Assembly: GCA_020438105.1 (NCBI GenBank)
Contig: JAGQVE010000003.1
Coordinates: forward strand, 1 to 43,122
DNA: 43,122 nt
Source of the DNA: Bacteroidales bacterium
Lineage (GTDB): Bacteria; Bacteroidota; Bacteroidia; Bacteroidales; JAADJA01
Reading direction: 5' to 3'
Within the stretch, counting starts at the first letter, position 1, and every line of letters begins with the position of its first letter. The notes beneath the pieces were generated by a model. It had not been told where the DNA came from. It searched no databases and saw only the letters and a list, made by a program, of their open reading frames with translations. Both the position numbers and the translations under genes were made by a program. Positions 42,545 through 43,122 of the stretch are shown here, in pieces.

Positions 42545-43122
42545 TTATTCAATTTTTACTGTTTCGATTGATCCATTTAATTCAGAGTCGATTCCCAAAA
42601 CATCCTGAGTAATATATATTCCATTTACTTTAACCCTATCTAATGATAATGTAAGATTGTAATTTTCAATTGAAATACTTTTTAATTCTTCCTTTATCAA
42701 CATTTCTAACTCTTCAACATCAGAAGAATATGAATAAACTGAAGCATTTGAAATATCGTCATAATAAAACTTATTTATTAAAAATTCAACTTCTTTATTT
42801 ATGATTTCAGAAGATGTGTTTGAATTCATTTTGAAGTCATCTAAATATGCTACTTCCTTTTCTGTATCTATAGCAGGTTTAGCTGTGAAGTATATATGAC
42901 CTGCCACTCTTTTAAATAAGCTTATTTTTCCTTTTATTTCAAAATCAATTAAAAGACCATTTGCATTCTCGTTAATTGATACACCATATAGATCAATGTT
43001 TTTTATTTTTACCCAGTTTTTACCATGCACGAACTTTTTACCACCGTATTCTTCCTTAAGTTTTTTAGAAATCACATCGAAACTGGCGTCAGTTGGAAGG
43101 TTGAGAAAGAAAAAGCCACCTG
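42545..43122 (-). CDS. DUF4403-like protein, N-terminus beyond the window
   Basis: The frame is open to the last base of the window: before the GTG at 43075 it reads GGFFFLNLPTDASFDVISKK, so the gene is cut at its 5' end and the GTG is internal. The visible 190 residues match the C-terminal pattern of DUF4403: ASFDVISKKLKEEYGGKKFV, then VKIKNIDLYGV, GHIYFTAKPAIDTEKEVAYLDDF, a helix VEFLINKF, and VNGIYITQDVLGIDSELNGS. These repeated beta-helix-beta units resemble the lipid-binding BPI/SMP-like fold proposed for this family. Function is not established. Full members are about 450 residues. Confidence 0.65.
   Translation of the reverse strand, partial: GGFFFLNLPTDASFDVISKKLKEEYGGKKFVHGKNWVKIKNIDLYGVSINENANGLLIDFEIKGKISLFKRVAGHIYFTAKPAIDTEKEVAYLDDFKMNSNTSSEIINKEVEFLINKFYYDDISNASVYSYSSDVEELEMLIKEELKSISIENYNLTLSLDRVKVNGIYITQDVLGIDSELNGSIETVKIE

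Noticed and set aside
1..43122. tRNA, rRNA or tmRNA genes
   Set aside because: No cloverleaf with a GTTCGANTC T-loop, CCA-type acceptor stem or rRNA-like conserved stretch was found by eye in the intergenic gaps; a covariance-model scan could still find a divergent RNA.

Overview
The window looks like a chromosome segment from an uncultured or environmental member of the Bacteroidota, probably near Bacteroidales/Marinilabiliales. The evidence is four secreted proteins with type IX secretion (T9SS) C-terminal sorting domains (three type A, one type B/CHU_C), AT-rich upstream regions with almost no Shine-Dalgarno motifs, promoters of the Bacteroidota type (TTG, about 19 nt, TAnnTTTG), and a three-subunit succinate dehydrogenase/fumarate reductase of the Bacteroidota type. 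No rRNA, tRNA, CRISPR array, phage gene or transposase was seen.

Region 1 (1-8340) holds a multi-PAS sensor with no kinase, a frameshifted DUF1858 remnant, a T9SS cargo protein with YCF48/BNR-like repeats, lysS, a C10 (streptopain-like) peptidase with a T9SS tail, and a 3-methyladenine DNA glycosylase. Region 2 (8340-13382) is housekeeping: HU, fmt, a membrane-anchored TPR protein, argS and a cation-diffusion-facilitator transporter. Region 3 (13621-24245) starts with a large fibronectin-III T9SS protein. A tightly packed six-gene operon follows: nucleotidyltransferase, radical SAM, methyltransferase, radical SAM, methyltransferase, O-antigen-ligase-like membrane protein. This operon is the best candidate for an undescribed pathway, probably the making and export or polymerisation of a surface or lipid-linked molecule.

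Region 4 (24239-28640) is a leftward group of a LysM glucosaminidase, a membrane-anchored deaminase and a small lipoprotein, plus a DCC-family thiol oxidoreductase, a lipoprotein FKBP isomerase and an M24 aminopeptidase. Region 5 (28787-33246) is sdhC-sdhA-sdhB, with a perfect 27-bp inverted repeat between sdhA and sdhB, followed by a solitary dihydrofolate reductase. Region 6 (40705 down to 33288, all leftward) has two polytopic GT-C-like membrane proteins flanking an atypical D-aminoacylase-like lipoprotein and a T9SS type B adhesin-like protein; its left three genes to the membrane protein at 39314-40705 become visibly GC-richer.

Region 7 (40706-43122) changes character. A cluster of hairpin-forming REP-like repeats is followed by an AT-rich stretch of unknown leftward genes. 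These are bounded by inverted ACAGCTAAC boxes and an imperfect 138-bp palindrome resembling an integron attC site. The last gene is a DUF4403-like protein cut by the window edge. Start codons were moved inward wherever the longest frame began at a weak TTG and a signal peptide, lipobox or conserved N-terminus supported an internal ATG.
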